Numbered from the stretch's first letter, positions 10,841 through 24,900 are shown. The stretch is DNA of 64,000 nucleotides from Ligustrum vulgare (GCA_963555705.1 OY743168.1:18296139-18360138), one strand, 5' to 3'. Made by a program: numbers and translations. Notes: generated from the letters alone by a model not told the origin.

Positions 10841-11897
10841 TTAAAGAATAATGAATCTCTTCTTCAACGCTCCAAAACTTCTTTCAACAACATTCCTGTA
10901 TGATGAATGCACGTAGTTAAATAGTGCTTCTCTATTTCTTGACTGATGTGCTTGTGCGGATGTTGCTCTATTAAATTCTTGTATGTGATATCTGTTATTA
11001 CCCCTGTACAGCCCCAGGAACCCGCGTCTGTTAGCGAATCCCAAATCTACAACATAATATTTGTTCCCGATCGGGAAAGGAAAACTGCATGTGAGATTTT
11101 CCACTGCTCCTTGCAACATCCTGCTGTTATGTGTTGACCCTTCCCAACCAACTCCCAAAAATGTGAAACACGTATCAAAATTCACAACGACAAGCACGTT
11201 CTGGGTTAGTTTGCCATTTCTATTTTGATATCATTCAGAACCAGCAGATGGAAGTACTGCAGGTATGTAGGTGCCGTCAATTGCGCCAATGCAATCCTAC
11301 ATTGCATTACGTGTTCATCATTATCCTGGGAAAATTATTAAATGTCATTACACAAATGTCAGACGTTGGCGTACTTACCCGAAACGCCTTGTGTTTTGGG
11401 TCTACTGGGCGTGAGCTCCTTCTCCTAGGTTGTAGTTGGGACGTGGATGTATCATTGCATGAGAAAACTATCTGAGCATCTCCAAAACCTTGTGGAAGTG
11501 ATAGTGTATTGTTGCTGTTGAGTACCTGAAAAAAAATGTGAGTCAACCGCATTCCAACCGAGTGACCCAAGATGAACAAGGTGAATGCAAGACTCACTTT
11601 AGCTGAGATGTACCTCGAGTCTCCAAAACCATAGTTATCTCGTACGTGCCCAACTAGCTTTCTGAATGCTGGAGGGCGCATTCAGTCGTCCCCATTATCT
11701 TGATTCATAACTCGTTCCACCAAAATTTTCCCTACATTTTCATTCGAACTTGTATGACCCTGAAAAAATGCTTGTTCAGCGCACACAAATTGAAATAAAT
11801 GTGTTAGCCCGAATCTGCAGAATTCTAGCCACGCCGCGTCTTCATCTCGCAATCTTTGGATTTCAGCTAACAGGTCTATTGAATCAGATGAATTCAT
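10841..11897 (-). pseudogene. PIF/Harbinger (HARBI1-like, DDE_Tnp_4) transposase, inactivated
   Basis: Reading down the minus strand: an N-terminal segment (11897-11685), then MRPPAFRKLVGHVRD and SLAFTLFILGHSVGMR (helix-turn-helix region, 11681-11560). Next are DCIGAIDGTYIPAV with the first catalytic Asp (about 11290-11250), VLVVVNFDTCFTFLG (about 11195), KYYVVDLGFANRRGF with the second Asp, and RNVVERSFGALKKRF with the catalytic Glu (about 10890-10850). It is broken by a TGA at 11682-11684 just before MRPPAF, a frame break before DCIGAIDG, and a TGA near 11227 between AGSE and YQNRNGK. The three catalytic acids survive. The protein would have cut and pasted the element at TWA sites together with the Myb-like partner upstream. 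Confidence 0.88.
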
Positions 11898-12665
11898 CTC
11901 CAGGTAGTCAATTTTTTTCGAGAAATAAATGCTTGGATATGTGCACCGAGGAGTTAGGATCTTTCAAATTGAACTCCTACAAAGGGAAGCACATTTTATA
12001 CAGAGTGTTCATAGAAAAGGCTAAAAACATTCCCAATTTTTGTTAACCATTGCATCAACTTCACTTGTACGGATTCCTTGAATGTTATCAAGAAAAATCA
12101 ACCACTTTTGTGTACCCTATCCTGATCCATTGGCTCCTCTCTGTCTAACATATATAAAGAATTGACCACTTTAATAATGACAATGGGCCATATCATAAAT
12201 GTACCCCTTAAAGCAACATGTACATGGCAATTGAACCAGATGTGGAAAAAATGAAAGATAGAAAAGTTTTCATTGTTTATTTTTTGTTCATTTCATCTCA
12301 CTATAAGTCTAATTAGTATTCACGATTGGGAAGCTTTTGAACGGCAAGCGCAAATTTGATTTCCCGCCTATTATTATTCGAAACAATTGAAGTGCATACT
12401 TATAACTCGTATAAAATAAAGAATGAAACTAATAATAAATGTCCCTCGAAAGTGGCCAGAAAACTGTAAATGAATAGCCGAGGGGAGTCAAATCCCGAAA
12501 TCCACAATTGCACACCACAAACTCATGCAAATAAACTAACCATCCGGCCAAGTTATACAAACATAAGGTCTAGAGTATTCGTTTCAAACCACAAAAATAT
12601 ATAAAAACAACCTTGAGCTCCGCCGAAAGTACTTAAAAAACAACCTTGCGCTTCATGTACATGAG

Positions 12666-14290
12666 CTACTTCACTTTCATGTCAAGTGTCTTCATGCGCA
12701 AAAATGGTTTCACGTACTTCTTATTGCTCCCCAACAATGTAGTACCGTACATGTAAAGTTCCTCATTGTAATCCAATATTTCATCTAAAAAAGGCATGCA
12801 TGAATCAATGTCCTGCGCAGTGCTTTTGTGCATCATCTTTGACTCGATAGCATTACCAAAAGCCCCAAGTAATTCCCGACTAGAAACCGCCTATTTTTTT
12901 CGAGCCTTGGATGATCTAGTGGCCCTTGACTTCCGTTTGCTTCCAATAGTGCTTGCACTACCTAGAGTACCAGCTGAACGTACGAAACATGACGCTCCTT
13001 CTCCCCCATCCAAATCGACGTTCAAATCCAGTCTACGATTCAGGTCTGTGAGATCTTGTTGGCTACACGTAGTGGATGGGTAGGTCACGTGCTCACTAGT
13101 GGCAGTTACTGATTTGAATAAAATATCCCCGTAGTAAAGTAATTCGACGATTTTCTTATTCTGTATAGCTTTGACCTCATGTATTACCCGCATGTCAATA
13201 ATATTTCCGGCCAAAAAATATTTGATTGGGACTAATGTGCACACAAAGGATTCTCCAAAAATGGTACACCGAAACAAATTCAATTTGGTTCATTAAAATT
13301 GTGCCATGCATGGATCATCCTGTATAACGAAACGCAGTGCATTACGACATATTCGAAATGGAATTAGATTAGGAACATAAATCTTTCATAATGCAGACAG
13401 ACAACAGAATCAATAAAATCTCGACTTAGGTAAACAAACAAAAACAATCGAAACAAAGAGATAGCAAAAATCTAATGACCCATCAACATACAGTCTAGTA
13501 ATATGTATACCAACCTGAGAAATGAATACACAACCCAAAACTCACATTGAAGAAGAAAAATTTCAAATTTTGGTTTACTCAATTGGGTCTGTTTCATTGC
13601 GAAGCAAGTGAGAATTTAAATATAATTCTAACCAAGTATTAGCAGAACCGTTAAAAAAATTAACCTAGGAAATCAGTTTGAAATAGTTACCCAATTGTCT
13701 ACCTGGTTAAAATTGAAAAAACTATGAAGAATTCCCAGCATTAGTCAATGGATTCATCGGTTGCTTGACATACATGAATTCATTGTCCTAATAAATAAAT
13801 GCATTCGAGAAAAGCTGCTCAATTCATCGCTACATGATGTGCCATCAAACAAACATAGTTCAACAAAAATTTCAGGCAATGACATACATCAGACGAAGAA
13901 GACAGGGGAAATGCATGTGCCATCAAAATTCATCCAGTGTAGGACATTGAAATTGAAAACAAAAAGAACAAAAATAAAAAAATAGACAAAATCAAATGTC
14001 CTCACCTTCATGGTCTCCAACCACCATTCTCCGTCCACCACAAACAACTTGTTCAATGGATCGAAGCCAAGGCTCGTCGAAGAACGCATTTTATTTGCTA
14101 TGATCCAAAATCCCTTATGTTGGGTCCAAAACTTTTTCACCTGGGTATCAGAACATTTTTCACCGAACGCGGCGCTGAGCGCTTGTACTACCGCCTTCCA
14201 AGATACCAGTTTTAAACCAACATCAGAGTGCTTCCCATTTTGAACTTTCTCGACACAAAAGGTGAAAAAGAGGATGCGCTGTTGGTCATC
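12666..14290 (-). pseudogene. Myb/SANT-like partner protein of the Harbinger element, inactivated
   Basis: The second PIF/Harbinger protein, which binds the element's ends and helps nuclear import of the transposase. The SANT/trihelix-like domain reads WDDQQRILFFTFCVEKVQNG, SWKAVVQAL and TQVKKFWTQHKGFWIIANK, then LGFDPLNKLFVVDGEWW (about 14290-14010), followed by an intron-like gap. The C-terminal part has LTDLNRRLDLNVDLDGG, then a basic stretch KRKSRATRSSKARKK (13283-12894). An in-frame TAG at 12891-12893 interrupts it. The frame then continues with AVSSRELLGAFG and FLDEILDYNEELYMYG to a stop at 12666-12668. The continuation in frame after the TAG shows a nonsense mutation, not a natural C-terminus. 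The exact start and splice sites are not resolved. Confidence 0.75.
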
Positions 14291-14400
14291 CCATTTCCAA
14301 CTTACTCGACGGGTTCCTTTCCGGTAGCCTTCTTCTTCGGTGAAGATCTAGTATTATACGGTGGGACGTGGGCATACCGTAGGTCGAATTTCAGAGAGGG

Positions 14401-15990
14401 GTGAGTACATCGCCGTAGGTGCAACGACTAGAGAAAAAAAGTGGCGAAGCTGCCTTACCTTGTTAAAAATAGCTGGATCCATCCTTCGAAGTTGCAGACA
14501 TGTTCAATGACAATCTTGTTTCTAGCGGTTGTCAAGCCGTGTTGTGGGTTTCATGTGGTAGAATATCCGAGGCCGAACAGTAGTGGTTGGAGCTGCAGAT
14601 TCAAATTAAACACAATACTGTGCGTGAGTTATTTTATTATGATTCATGTACACGATTAGACAGGTAGACAGAAGGTGGGCCATCGTTCATGTGTTCTTTC
14701 CTTGGGTTGTGGGCTATAACGAAAACTATTTTTTTACCGAACAAAATATTAAACGGTTTCGAATCCTTCAATAACTGAACCGAATCAAGCTTCGGCCCCG
14801 CCTGCCCCACGCCAATGGTAACAAGTCCATTCTTAGGAGCCATGTAAAGCCCAATTAAAAACGGATCTTATTGGGTTCCTAAGTCGTAACCAATGCCCGG
14901 TAAGTCCTACTGATAAAGCGGCTTAGGGCTTCCCTTGGTACCAATTCATTTCGAGTTGCAGTGATTTCTACAAGGATCTATCTCGTGTCGCAGTGAGTTC
15001 TACCCAACTACTTCATCACAGACTAGGATGGTAGTGTCAGATTTAAAAACATGATTACATATTGACTTCGAACTCGATTTGATTGCTCAGAACGATTTAA
15101 TTTCAACACAACCTCTATTTAAGATTGTCCAGCCTTTTAGATTTTATTTTTCAGGCCAGAATTGTTCTTTCTTGATGGTAATCTTCCTCAAGCAACGGTT
15201 TTACTTTTTAATGGATTTTTCCCTGTCCGCCCCTCAAGTGTAATCGGTGAAATACCAAGGACCAAAATCCAGTGGGGCAACTTCTCCCACTTGACCCCAG
15301 GTGGCTCCGCCCCTGCTTTGTAAAGCTCTGTTTTGGAACGAGTATCGAATTCCCAACTTAGAGAGTCAGGCACAGAGGTGGAATATTGGGTGAGTAGATA
15401 CTCCAAGTCAATCTCACATTTAAGATAAGATAATCCTTTTCTTTCCTCATAACGGATTTGGTTTATCTTTTCCCGTTGGACTGATTAATGGCTCTCACCG
15501 ATATTGGATAATTAGTTGATTAATGATTTCTTTCCTTATTGATATTTGATAATCGAGTTGGGGTTTTTCACTTAATTAGGTTTGATTACATTTAAATCCA
15601 TTTTCCACTCGTTTAGGTTGATTGATTTCTCTAACAAAACCTTGATTTTTTTACTTTCACTTACCGTAGTAGTTTTTTCCTGTTGGATTGATTAATGGCC
15701 TTCACGATAATTTATGTTGAAATTTAAGTTGCGATAACCTTTGTTTCCGAAATTCTATTCTAACTTGATTCTAGCTTTTGTATGATCGTCCAACCTAACA
15801 TGTTTTTTCTTAGTTTTGCAAGTCTGAAATTCTTTTTTTCAATTCTATACATTTGTTCTCGTACTATTGTTGGAAGCAATTTTATAAGTTCCAAATATGG
15901 TTTTTAAAGTATTTGAAAATCAGGGTTCAGAGGTTGGCCTTTGCGGAGATTTGAGACCTCAGTTATTAGTCGATATAACTAAAAACTCTG
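14401..15990. other. intergenic and 5' region of eIF5B
   Basis: I see no convincing gene. 15229-15311 holds a GC-richer block (GGTGGCTCCGCCCCTG) of a type often seen in plant retroelement debris. A short imperfect repeat (CGTTGGACTGATTAATGGC at about 15473 and TGTTGGATTGATTAATGGC at about 15680) lies in the eIF5B upstream region. The 5' UTR and promoter should lie in the last few hundred bases; no clear TATA box was assigned. Confidence 0.4.
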
Positions 15991-18900
15991 ATGGGCAGAA
16001 AGAAGCCAAGTGCCCATGACGATGACAGTGCCACCACAACTCAGGGCGGTGGTGGAGGGAAGTCAAAGAAGAAAACTTTTGTGATTGATGATGATGAGTA
16101 TTTTATGGAAGAGACTGTTGCTGTTCAGGAAGAGGAAGTAAAAGCATCAGTGGTCAATAGCAAGGTTAAAAATGGGAATTCGAAGAAAATAGAAGCCAAG
16201 GATGATGACGATGAGGTTGAAGAGACGCAGGAAGAAGATGATGATGACAATAAGGCTCCGACTATAAAGTTTGCTGGTAAAAAGAAAGGAAAGGCCAAGA
16301 AAGGAGGAAACAATACTGCATTTAGTGCTTCAAGTTTTGGCTTACTTGGAGAAGGAGAGGATGAGGATAATGAAGATTTAGGTTTGAAAAAGGAGAGTGA
16401 AGAAGAAGGGGATAGTGTCATGGAATTTACTGGGAAAAAGAAGCCTTCAAAATCAAAAAAGGGTAGTGGTGTCAGTGGAAGCATGTTTAGCCCATCTGTG
16501 TTTGACTCAATTGATGATAAAGAGGACGAAGGTGGGAAAGTTGATGATAATGAGGATGAGCCAGTGATCTCATTTTCTGGGAAGAAGAAGCCTGCAAAAA
16601 CTAAGAAGAATGATGTCTCTGCTGGTAGTTTCCATGAGTTGGATGAAGGGGAGGATGAGGATCAGGATAAACACAAGAGACTCGAAGAGGAGGATAAGGA
16701 TGCTATGAAAATTACTTTTGCTGGTAAGAAGAAGTCGTCCAAGGGTTTGAAAAAGAGCGCGGGAAATTCAATTGGGGCAGCTCTGCTTGATGAACAAATT
16801 GACGAGGATACTACTGTTTCAAAGCCGGATGGTAATTTAGTAGGTGATACTGTTGATGAGGGGGAAGGTGTCTCTGCGATTAAATTTTCTGGTAAGAAGA
16901 AGTCATCTAAGAAGAAGAGTAACAGTACATATACTGCGTTGGAAACTGGGGTAGGAGACGAGTCTTCAGAAATAATAGAACCTGACCAGCACAGTTTGAG
17001 CATCAGCAGCAAAGAAGCTGAGGACTCAAAAAGTAGTAAGCAGCAGACAACTGAAGTTGTAACAGAAACTTCAAAGAATAAAAAGAAGAAAAAGAAGGGT
17101 GAGAGAACTGCTCAAGAAGAGGAAGACCTTGACAAGATTCTGGCAGAGCTTGGTGAAACACCCCCAGTGTCTAGACCTTCTCCCACTCCAACTGCAGTGT
17201 TGGCTGGGCTTCCACCAGAGGAGAAAGTTCAAAGCCAGCCTCAACTGGAAGATGAGGCTGGTGAAAAGGAAGCCGATGAGGAAGGGCCTGTAGAGTCTGC
17301 AGCTGCCAAAAAGAAGAAAAAGAAGAAGGAAAAAGAAAAAGAGAAAAAGGCAGCTTCCGCTGCAATAGAAGAAAAGAAGGATGAAACAAAAGGTAAAGCG
17401 CTTGATAAGAAAGTTCCAAAGCACGTAAGGGAGATGCAAGAGAGACTTGCTAAACAGAAGGAAGCTCTAGAGAGGAAGAAGAGGGAAGAAGAAGAGAGAT
17501 TGAGGAAGGAAGAAGAGGAACGCCATCAGCAGGAAGAGCTGGAAAGGTTAGCTGAAGAGAAAAAGCGCTTAAAGAAAGAAAAGGAAAAGGAGAAACTTTT
17601 GAAGAAAAAACAAGAGGGGAAACTATTGACTGGGAAGCAAAAGGAAGAAGCTCGCAGGTTGGAGGCAATGAGGAAGCAAATTCTTGGTAATGCAAGTTTG
17701 CAGTTACCTGCTGGTGACACTGTTGGAGCACCAGCTAAGCGGCCATTGTATCAGAAGAAAAAGTCAAAGCCACAAACTCAGGTGGGTGTTGAATTTTTAG
17801 AGACAAAAGACACCCAGCAGGAAAATGTAGGTGAAGAAGTTGTGGAAGAAATTGAGAAGGTTGAGAAAGTGGAATCTGATTTACCTGAGAATTTTGAGGA
17901 ATTGAATTCAATGAATATGGAGGAGAAAGCTGAAGTTACTGATGTTGTAATTAATGGAGTTGATGAAGAAGACGATGATGAAGAATGGGATGCTAAGAGT
18001 TGGGATGATGCTGATCTTAAGTTGCCAGATAAAAATGCATTTGATGATGAAGAGGTTGACTCAGAGCCTGAACTTCTGGGTACGAAAGAGATAAAAAGTC
18101 CGCGACCTGCGACTAATGATGCTGGGCTCTCCTCTTCAGCAGCCAAGCCAGTGGATACAATGCTGAAGGCCACCTCCGTTCTGCCACATTCTCAGAATGT
18201 GGAAAATAAGAAAGATGATCATGAAACTGAGGATATAGACAAGAACAAAAGAAAAGTTGTTAAGAAGGAAGCAAAATCAGATGTTCCGAGCCTAAGTGAA
18301 AAAAGTCTTCGGTCGCCCATATGCTGCATAATGGGGCATGTGGACACTGGTAAAACAAAGCTGCTTGATTGTATAAGAGGTACTAACGTCCAAGAAGGTG
18401 AGGCTGGCGGAATTACCCAGCAAATTGGAGCAACATATTTTCCTGCTGAGAATATTCGAGAGAGAACCAAGGAGTTGAAAGCTGATGCGAAGCTTAATGT
18501 TCCAGGACTATTGGTGATTGATACTCCAGGACACGAGTCCTTTACTAATCTGCGTTCTCGGGGTTCAGGACTATGCGATATTGCAATTTTGGTTGTTGAC
18601 ATAATGCATGGTTTGGAACCACAGACTATTGAGTCACTGAATCTTCTGAAGATGAGAAATACAGAATTCATAGTTGCCTTGAATAAAGTGAGTCAGATCG
18701 GACATTGCTTTGATTTTTTTTTTTTATTATTTTTTTCTATTAGCTTATGTTATATATATTTTTTAATGTCTTGCAAGGTTGATAGATTGTATGGCTGGAA
18801 AACTTGTCGCAATGCACCAATTGTTAAGGCAATGAAGCAACAGTTGAAAGATGTACAAAACGAATTCAATATGAGGCTTACTCAGGTCTTGTATATTGCT

Positions 18901-21900
18901 TCCCCTATATGTATGGATGCTCGCATAATAAATATTTTTTATTTTAGATTGCCTTCTTTAAATTGGGAAAGGGAGGGGTGTTAATTCAGGCATATCTGTC
19001 TCTTCCCCGGTGTAATTTTTGCCATTTTATTGGACCGCGTTATGTTGACACTATTTTAGTGTTACAGGTTGTAACACAGTTTAAGGAGCAAGGGATAAAC
19101 ACCGAGTTGTACTATAAAAATAAAGAAATGGGGGAGACATTCAGTATTGTTCCGACGAGTGCAATTAGGTTTGATTTGTTACTTCAGTTTGTTAATACTC
19201 ATTCAGTGCCTTCCAGTCATAGCATCCTGACACTGGTTTTTGAGTCTGTACCAGTGGTGAAGGCATCCCTGACATGTTACTACTGCTCGTACAATGGGCT
19301 CAAAAAACTATGATCAAGAAACTTACTTACAGTAATGAAATGCAGGTTCGTCTTCTTTTTATTTTTGTCCATGATTGAGAGAAATGAAGTGTGTGTGAAT
19401 ACTGACAATGGGTCGCAACTCGATGGCAGTGTACTGTTTTGGAGGTTAAGGTTATTGAAGGTCATGGAACAACAATTGATGTGGTCTTAGTCAATGGCGT
19501 TCTCCATGAAGGAGATCAAATAGTTGTTTGTGGGATGCAGGCAAGTATCCGATGATTTTGGTCTCTAAATAAAACGTGATGCTATTATCCAAATCTTACA
19601 CTAGATTTTACCTCTCAGGGACCAATTGTTACCACAATTCGAGCATTATTAACTCCTCATCCAATGAAAGAACTCAGAATCAAGGTAAAAATTGCTTTGG
19701 GTATTGTTACTCAGTTTTTGAGCTAAGTCAGTCATTCACTTTCCCTTTTTCTCTACCTTACAATGACAACTTAAGAGAATGTGGAGCTAGGATAATGTGT
19801 AATTGATATTTATGCACAGATGAACTTCTTAGTTCTTAATGGCTAGATTTTTTAAAGTTAAATTACTATTGTGTGTGTTTGGTATTGTTTTAAAATATTT
19901 TTTTTTAATGAATAGTGATTCTTAGGAGAATGGATGGTTGAAATTTGGTTGAAAAGTCAAATATTGTGGTTATGACTTTTAATGGATGATTGAGATTGAA
20001 TACTGTAGAAGAAAGATAAAATTTTAAAGAAAACCAAACAAATCCATTGTCTATTGTGTCAGTGTAAATTGGAATTGAAAATTCTCTCTTAGCTACTAGA
20101 TCTGCAAGAAAATGCCCTTTGAAAAACCATTATCATGTTTGAAGTCTGTGTAAGAGCCTAACAGAACACACTAGCTGTGCTAAATTGGGCGTGAAGCACT
20201 TTGCCTCTGTGAGGGTGTTTCAGGTGTAAGCCTGAAGAAACTAACAAAGCCATAAAAAATAATACTCATAATAAACTGTAGACCATCTAAAAAAATCACT
20301 CTATAGAAAATTCACCAAAATTAGAAGTCTGCTATGTAACTAGAAACATGAAATGGATTTAGAAAGTAGCAAAGAATAAATAAACATAGTAGTAGTCACG
20401 TAATCCACTAATCCCATAACTAGAACTACAGTCTATAACAAATGAAATAATTGACCAACTATTTATGCAAATTTCTTACTTCCACTTGAAAAAAAAGGAA
20501 AAAAAGTGATGATGCTCATGAAAAATAGAATGGGCGAGACACCAGCTGGAAAAAAATGAAAGAGAAGAACAGTGAAGTTACTTGCTACAGTCCGGTACCT
20601 TCACAGTTGCCTAGCACTTGTCATTTGCTGTTGAAAAGTTGCAATTTCACTTGGGAGAGGGATCAGACTTCAATCTCAAGAATAGAGGGCGAGCAGGCAT
20701 GGGCAGGGCTACTCTTTTGTTCATCTATATTTTTCATTTTGGTTTTAGGTTGTTTATTTTTTCAAACCTCTCAAAGAATCCTCCAATATTCTGGGTTATA
20801 GAAAGCAACCCAATAAGTGAAGATTAGTAATAAGAACTTGAGAAAGAGCAAGACTAGAGAATGTGGTGCATGGCTGGGCCGTGTTTTTGCAAGCACCATT
20901 GGAAGACGTTTGCCTTGAGCAAGGGCACTCGTTCTGCAAGATTTGAGACTTCTAACTGAAGCACTAATATTACTGGATTTTTATTTCCAGTAGTTATTAC
21001 TTTTAGATTATCATACTAAACGCCCTAGTTTCGGGGGAAGTTATCAAACAAAAATGTTGCAGCTTTTTATTGCGATTCTTAAGAAATTGTTGCCAATATA
21101 AAATGAAGTAAAATTACATTGTATAACAAGCTTTGAGCTTTTAAACCTTTGGTTGTTGGATTACATATTTGTTGCTACTCTAAAATATGCATTGCGAGTG
21201 CATCCAAGGGAGTTCCTTGCGCCCTCCTTTTTCCGTAGGTAGTTCCCAAGAAGCTTGAGCTCAATCATTTAGCTCGGTGAAACACATTTTTGAGCCACCA
21301 ATATTTTTCTTCTTTTCTCCTTTTTATCAAATGAAATTTCATACAACCTGTCAATGGTGAACAGCACAAGGTTAATAATTCCACATCTCCATGTATTTTA
21401 TAAGTTTCCGGCACTCTAGTGACTATATAGAATGACATGCAAAAGCTTCCATCTGAACTTCTCTGAGGAATGTTCTACTTACCCATCCTAGAGATCTCAA
21501 GAAGAAATTAATGTAAAAACCTCTTGTTGTGCTTATTTTTCTTTATGTCCTATGCGTATTTTTCTCTATATGAATTCACCCGTTGACAAATACATAGCAT
21601 CTAGATCCTTAGGCACGGTACATTTAACAAGTCCAATATTCTTTATCTCTATATCGTAATTTGTATAAAAACATACTTGTCTTCAAATTCTTCTTTTCCT
21701 CTTTTAAGTTCTAAGTGCACATTGATTATTGGGTTCAGTTTCTATAAATAATGCTCAATTGGTTGTTTAATTTTAGGGAACTTATCTGCATCACAAAGAA
21801 ATCAAGGCTGCCCAGGGTATCAAGATTACTGGTCAGGTAATTTTATTATTCCAAGGAAGTGTAATTATATTACCTGCTTTCTTTTGTAGTTCCATTGTTT

Positions 21901-24900
21901 CAATAAGATGTCAATAGAACCTCGGTTGAAATATGATTGTTATAGAGTTGTTTGTGCAGATTTAATATATATATATATATAGACACACACTAAAAAAGCA
22001 TGGAATGGATTGTGCTACTTATTGCATCGTAATGGAATAAAAGAAACCAATAAGTTATCCAAAAATGTACAAGTGAAGCTTGTCCCTCACTTCTGCTTTG
22101 AGATAAAGTTACTTGATTTATGAAGATCAGAAGATAGTTGGACTAAGTGGTTACGTATGTTTCCTTTTGTATCTTCCTATGTCAAGCCATTTCCCCACTA
22201 CAACCCACCTTGCACACGGCAAACAGACTAACTTAAATATGTTTTCTGTCAATATTGATACTGTTCTGTTTCTTGTTTTCCTTTTTTAATTGCTTGATCT
22301 CTAATTTTCGAAAGGAGTTTTATGCTTATCATTTTATTTCATACCATGGTTTGGTGTTAAAAACTGGTTAGGTCCCTTCCTTCCAGAAATTTGAAGTGCA
22401 CGGGAACCTAGTATCAATAGTCAAATTATATTTTTTGAAATGATTAAAAAAGATAACTATGTGAGTTTAGAAATTTGATGTTTTCATGACAGCTAATTAT
22501 CATTCTGACATAATGCTCGGTTTCTTACACCAAAAACCTGGATCTTCAAGTGCAGATCATTGTCCTATTTACTACTTTAGTTTGTACATTTGCTGAGAAC
22601 TTATGAAGATAGTCTCCAGATAAAATTTATTTTGTTTGCATTGTATTCTTTAAGGGCCTTGATCATGCCATTGCTGGCACTGCACTATATGTTGTGGGGC
22701 CTGATGATGGTCTGGAAGACATCAAGGAAGCAGCCATGGAAGACATGAGGTCAGTGATGAGCCGGATTGATAAAAGCGGCGAAGGAGTTTATGTTCAAGC
22801 ATCCACCCTTGGTTCTTTGGAGGCCTTGCTGGAGTTCTTGAAGACCCCAGAAGTAAAAATACCTGTTAGTGGTATAGGCATAGGCCCTGTACATAAGAAG
22901 GATGTCATGAAGGCTAGCGTCATGCTAGAGAAGAAGAAAGAGTATGCAACAATTTTGGCTTTTGATGTTAAAGTCACGACAGAGGCTCGGGAACTTGCAG
23001 ATGAACTTGGTGTCAAAATATTTATTGCTGATATTATATATCACTTATTTGATCAGTTCAAGGCCTATATTGATAACCTTAAGGAGGAAAAGAAACGGGA
23101 AACTGCTGAAGATGCAGTGTTTCCTTGTGTTCTTAAGATTATGCCAAATTGCATCTTTAACAAGAAAGATCCCATTGTTTTGGGAGTTGATGTTCTTGAA
23201 GGAATTGTCAAGGTATTATTGATGGGTTATTCTATATGTTTCTTGATATACTGAACAATATATGTGTTATTACATAAAGTTCTTAGCACTCTTGAGTTTC
23301 AGTTATCCATGAAGTATCTTATATACGACTTGATTTGAGTAAATTTCAATTCAATTGAAAATAAGCACATGATTTATGAGAAATAGATCCATCCTCGTAG
23401 TCTTGCTCTCATGATTTGCTAACTTCTGAATCTTGCATATGATGGGATGGGTTCATAGTTGTTTTATCATGTTTAGGCTCTCTCGTGATTTGCTACCTTT
23501 TCTCTAGATGTATTTAAATATATGATCGAACTGATCTGTTATATTATGAAGTGTGCTTCTAGTCATTATTATATATGTTCATGAGAAGATAAGCACTTCC
23601 AAATTGAGTGGTTTCTTTGTACATATATTTGATAATTCTTTCAGTTTATAGTTAGCTTACAAATGATTATTCATCTCCTTTCTTCCATCTGCTTCCCATG
23701 CGTGGACTCGCTTCCCTCTCTCATTGTCTGACCATGTGGAAGTGTTCCATGCTTTCACTTCTAAGAGTTTAGTCACTTTTCTTCAATTGCCTTTTTCCAT
23801 GTTTCATTGGTCTCTTCTGCTTGATTGTGCCATGTATCTTTTATGCGGCTCCTAATTCTACTTCCAAATTTTAAACAGGTTGGAACTCCAATATGTGTTC
23901 CCCAAAAGGATTTCATTGATATTGGTCGGGTCGCTTCTGTGGAGAACAACCACAAGCCTGTGGACTATGCCAAGAAAGGACAAAAAGTCGCTATTAAGGT
24001 ATGATGCTGTTTTCCTATGCTTTGATCTTTGGTGCTTCTTTTATATAACATTTGATTGTTAGATGCTGAAGTACTGTAAGGGACTTTTGAAATGTATATG
24101 GAGGAGCATAAGTTTGGGAAACAGAAAAAAATGGTAGAGCAAAAGGTTGCTGAGTTGGATCAACAAGATGATAGCCAATCATACTCTATTTTTAAATCCA
24201 AATTAGAGAACCATGATGTAAAGATGTGAATATGGGATTTTTTTTGGGGATACCCTATACATAAATTTTAAGCTTCCTAGACCAAAATGGCCAAAATTGG
24301 AGCAGAATTCTTAAAACTGAATTCTACAAAACGTGAACATTTGATACAGAAACAAATAAATCCTTTTGGAAGCTTTGAGAAAACAGAAGGGAAATTTATC
24401 TGACACTGAGGGAGAATTAAATTAAGGCGTAATCCTCACAAACGTGCCTCAAGGTGTAAGCTTTGAGGCATTCTATGAAAGCCTCACATGAAGGTTTTTC
24501 TAGACATGGTTGCGAGGACTCTGGTTGCATATTATCTGCTAATAATGGATAGATTACCTGTTTATCTTGGGAAACATCAATGCGAGCTTAATTTAGGATG
24601 AGATTTTGGAATGTCTTTTTATTGTGGGTCTGGCCCTTGTATCTCAAATTTTGACTCAAAATTGTAACACATTTATATCGGATAGGTTTACTGTAAGCAA
24701 TGTATCATACATATGCACAGACAGTTGAGGATTGTGAGACATGAATATAGGTTGGAGGATAAATAATCTATCATAGAATATCAACGCAAAAACAGTTGTC
24801 AATTATGAAGCATGATGTTGATTCCTTGATTGTATTCGATATAGGTACAGTAATGTCCTCTTCTATTAATTAGGATATCATCTTTACTCTTTAGGTTTTT

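Larger units (their letters stand above)
10252..14400 (-). mobile_element. degraded two-gene PIF/Harbinger DNA transposon
   Basis: Both genes typical of PIF/Harbinger elements lie on the minus strand: a DDE transposase (about 10841-11897) and a Myb/SANT-like DNA-binding protein (about 12666-14290). The left end is proposed at 10252, where GCGTCTGTTCGGA follows TTA, the expected 3-bp target site. The same TIR core occurs in the MITE at 59963-60149, also flanked by TTA. I did not find the matching right TIR, so the right limit is approximate. Both genes carry nonsense mutations, so the copy is dead. 11898-12665 between the genes shows no coding sequence. Confidence 0.75.

Noticed and set aside
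14570..14590. CCGAACAGT as a possible right TIR of the Harbinger element
   Set aside because: Not followed by TTA and only partly similar to the left TIR; the right end was left open.
15188..15406. 72-codon minus-strand frame upstream of eIF5B
   Set aside because: Lies in a GC-richer retroelement-type block; no domain and no conserved start.
16125..18671. Long minus-strand frames opposite eIF5B exon 1
   Set aside because: Ser/Phe/Leu-rich antisense of a Lys/Glu-rich coding exon; no motifs, while the plus strand is an unmistakable eIF5B.
18688..18984. Continuation of the eIF5B frame past NKV into the intron
   Set aside because: The GTPase needs NKVD; the splice at 18687/18778 restores it, and the read-through peptide is intron sequence.
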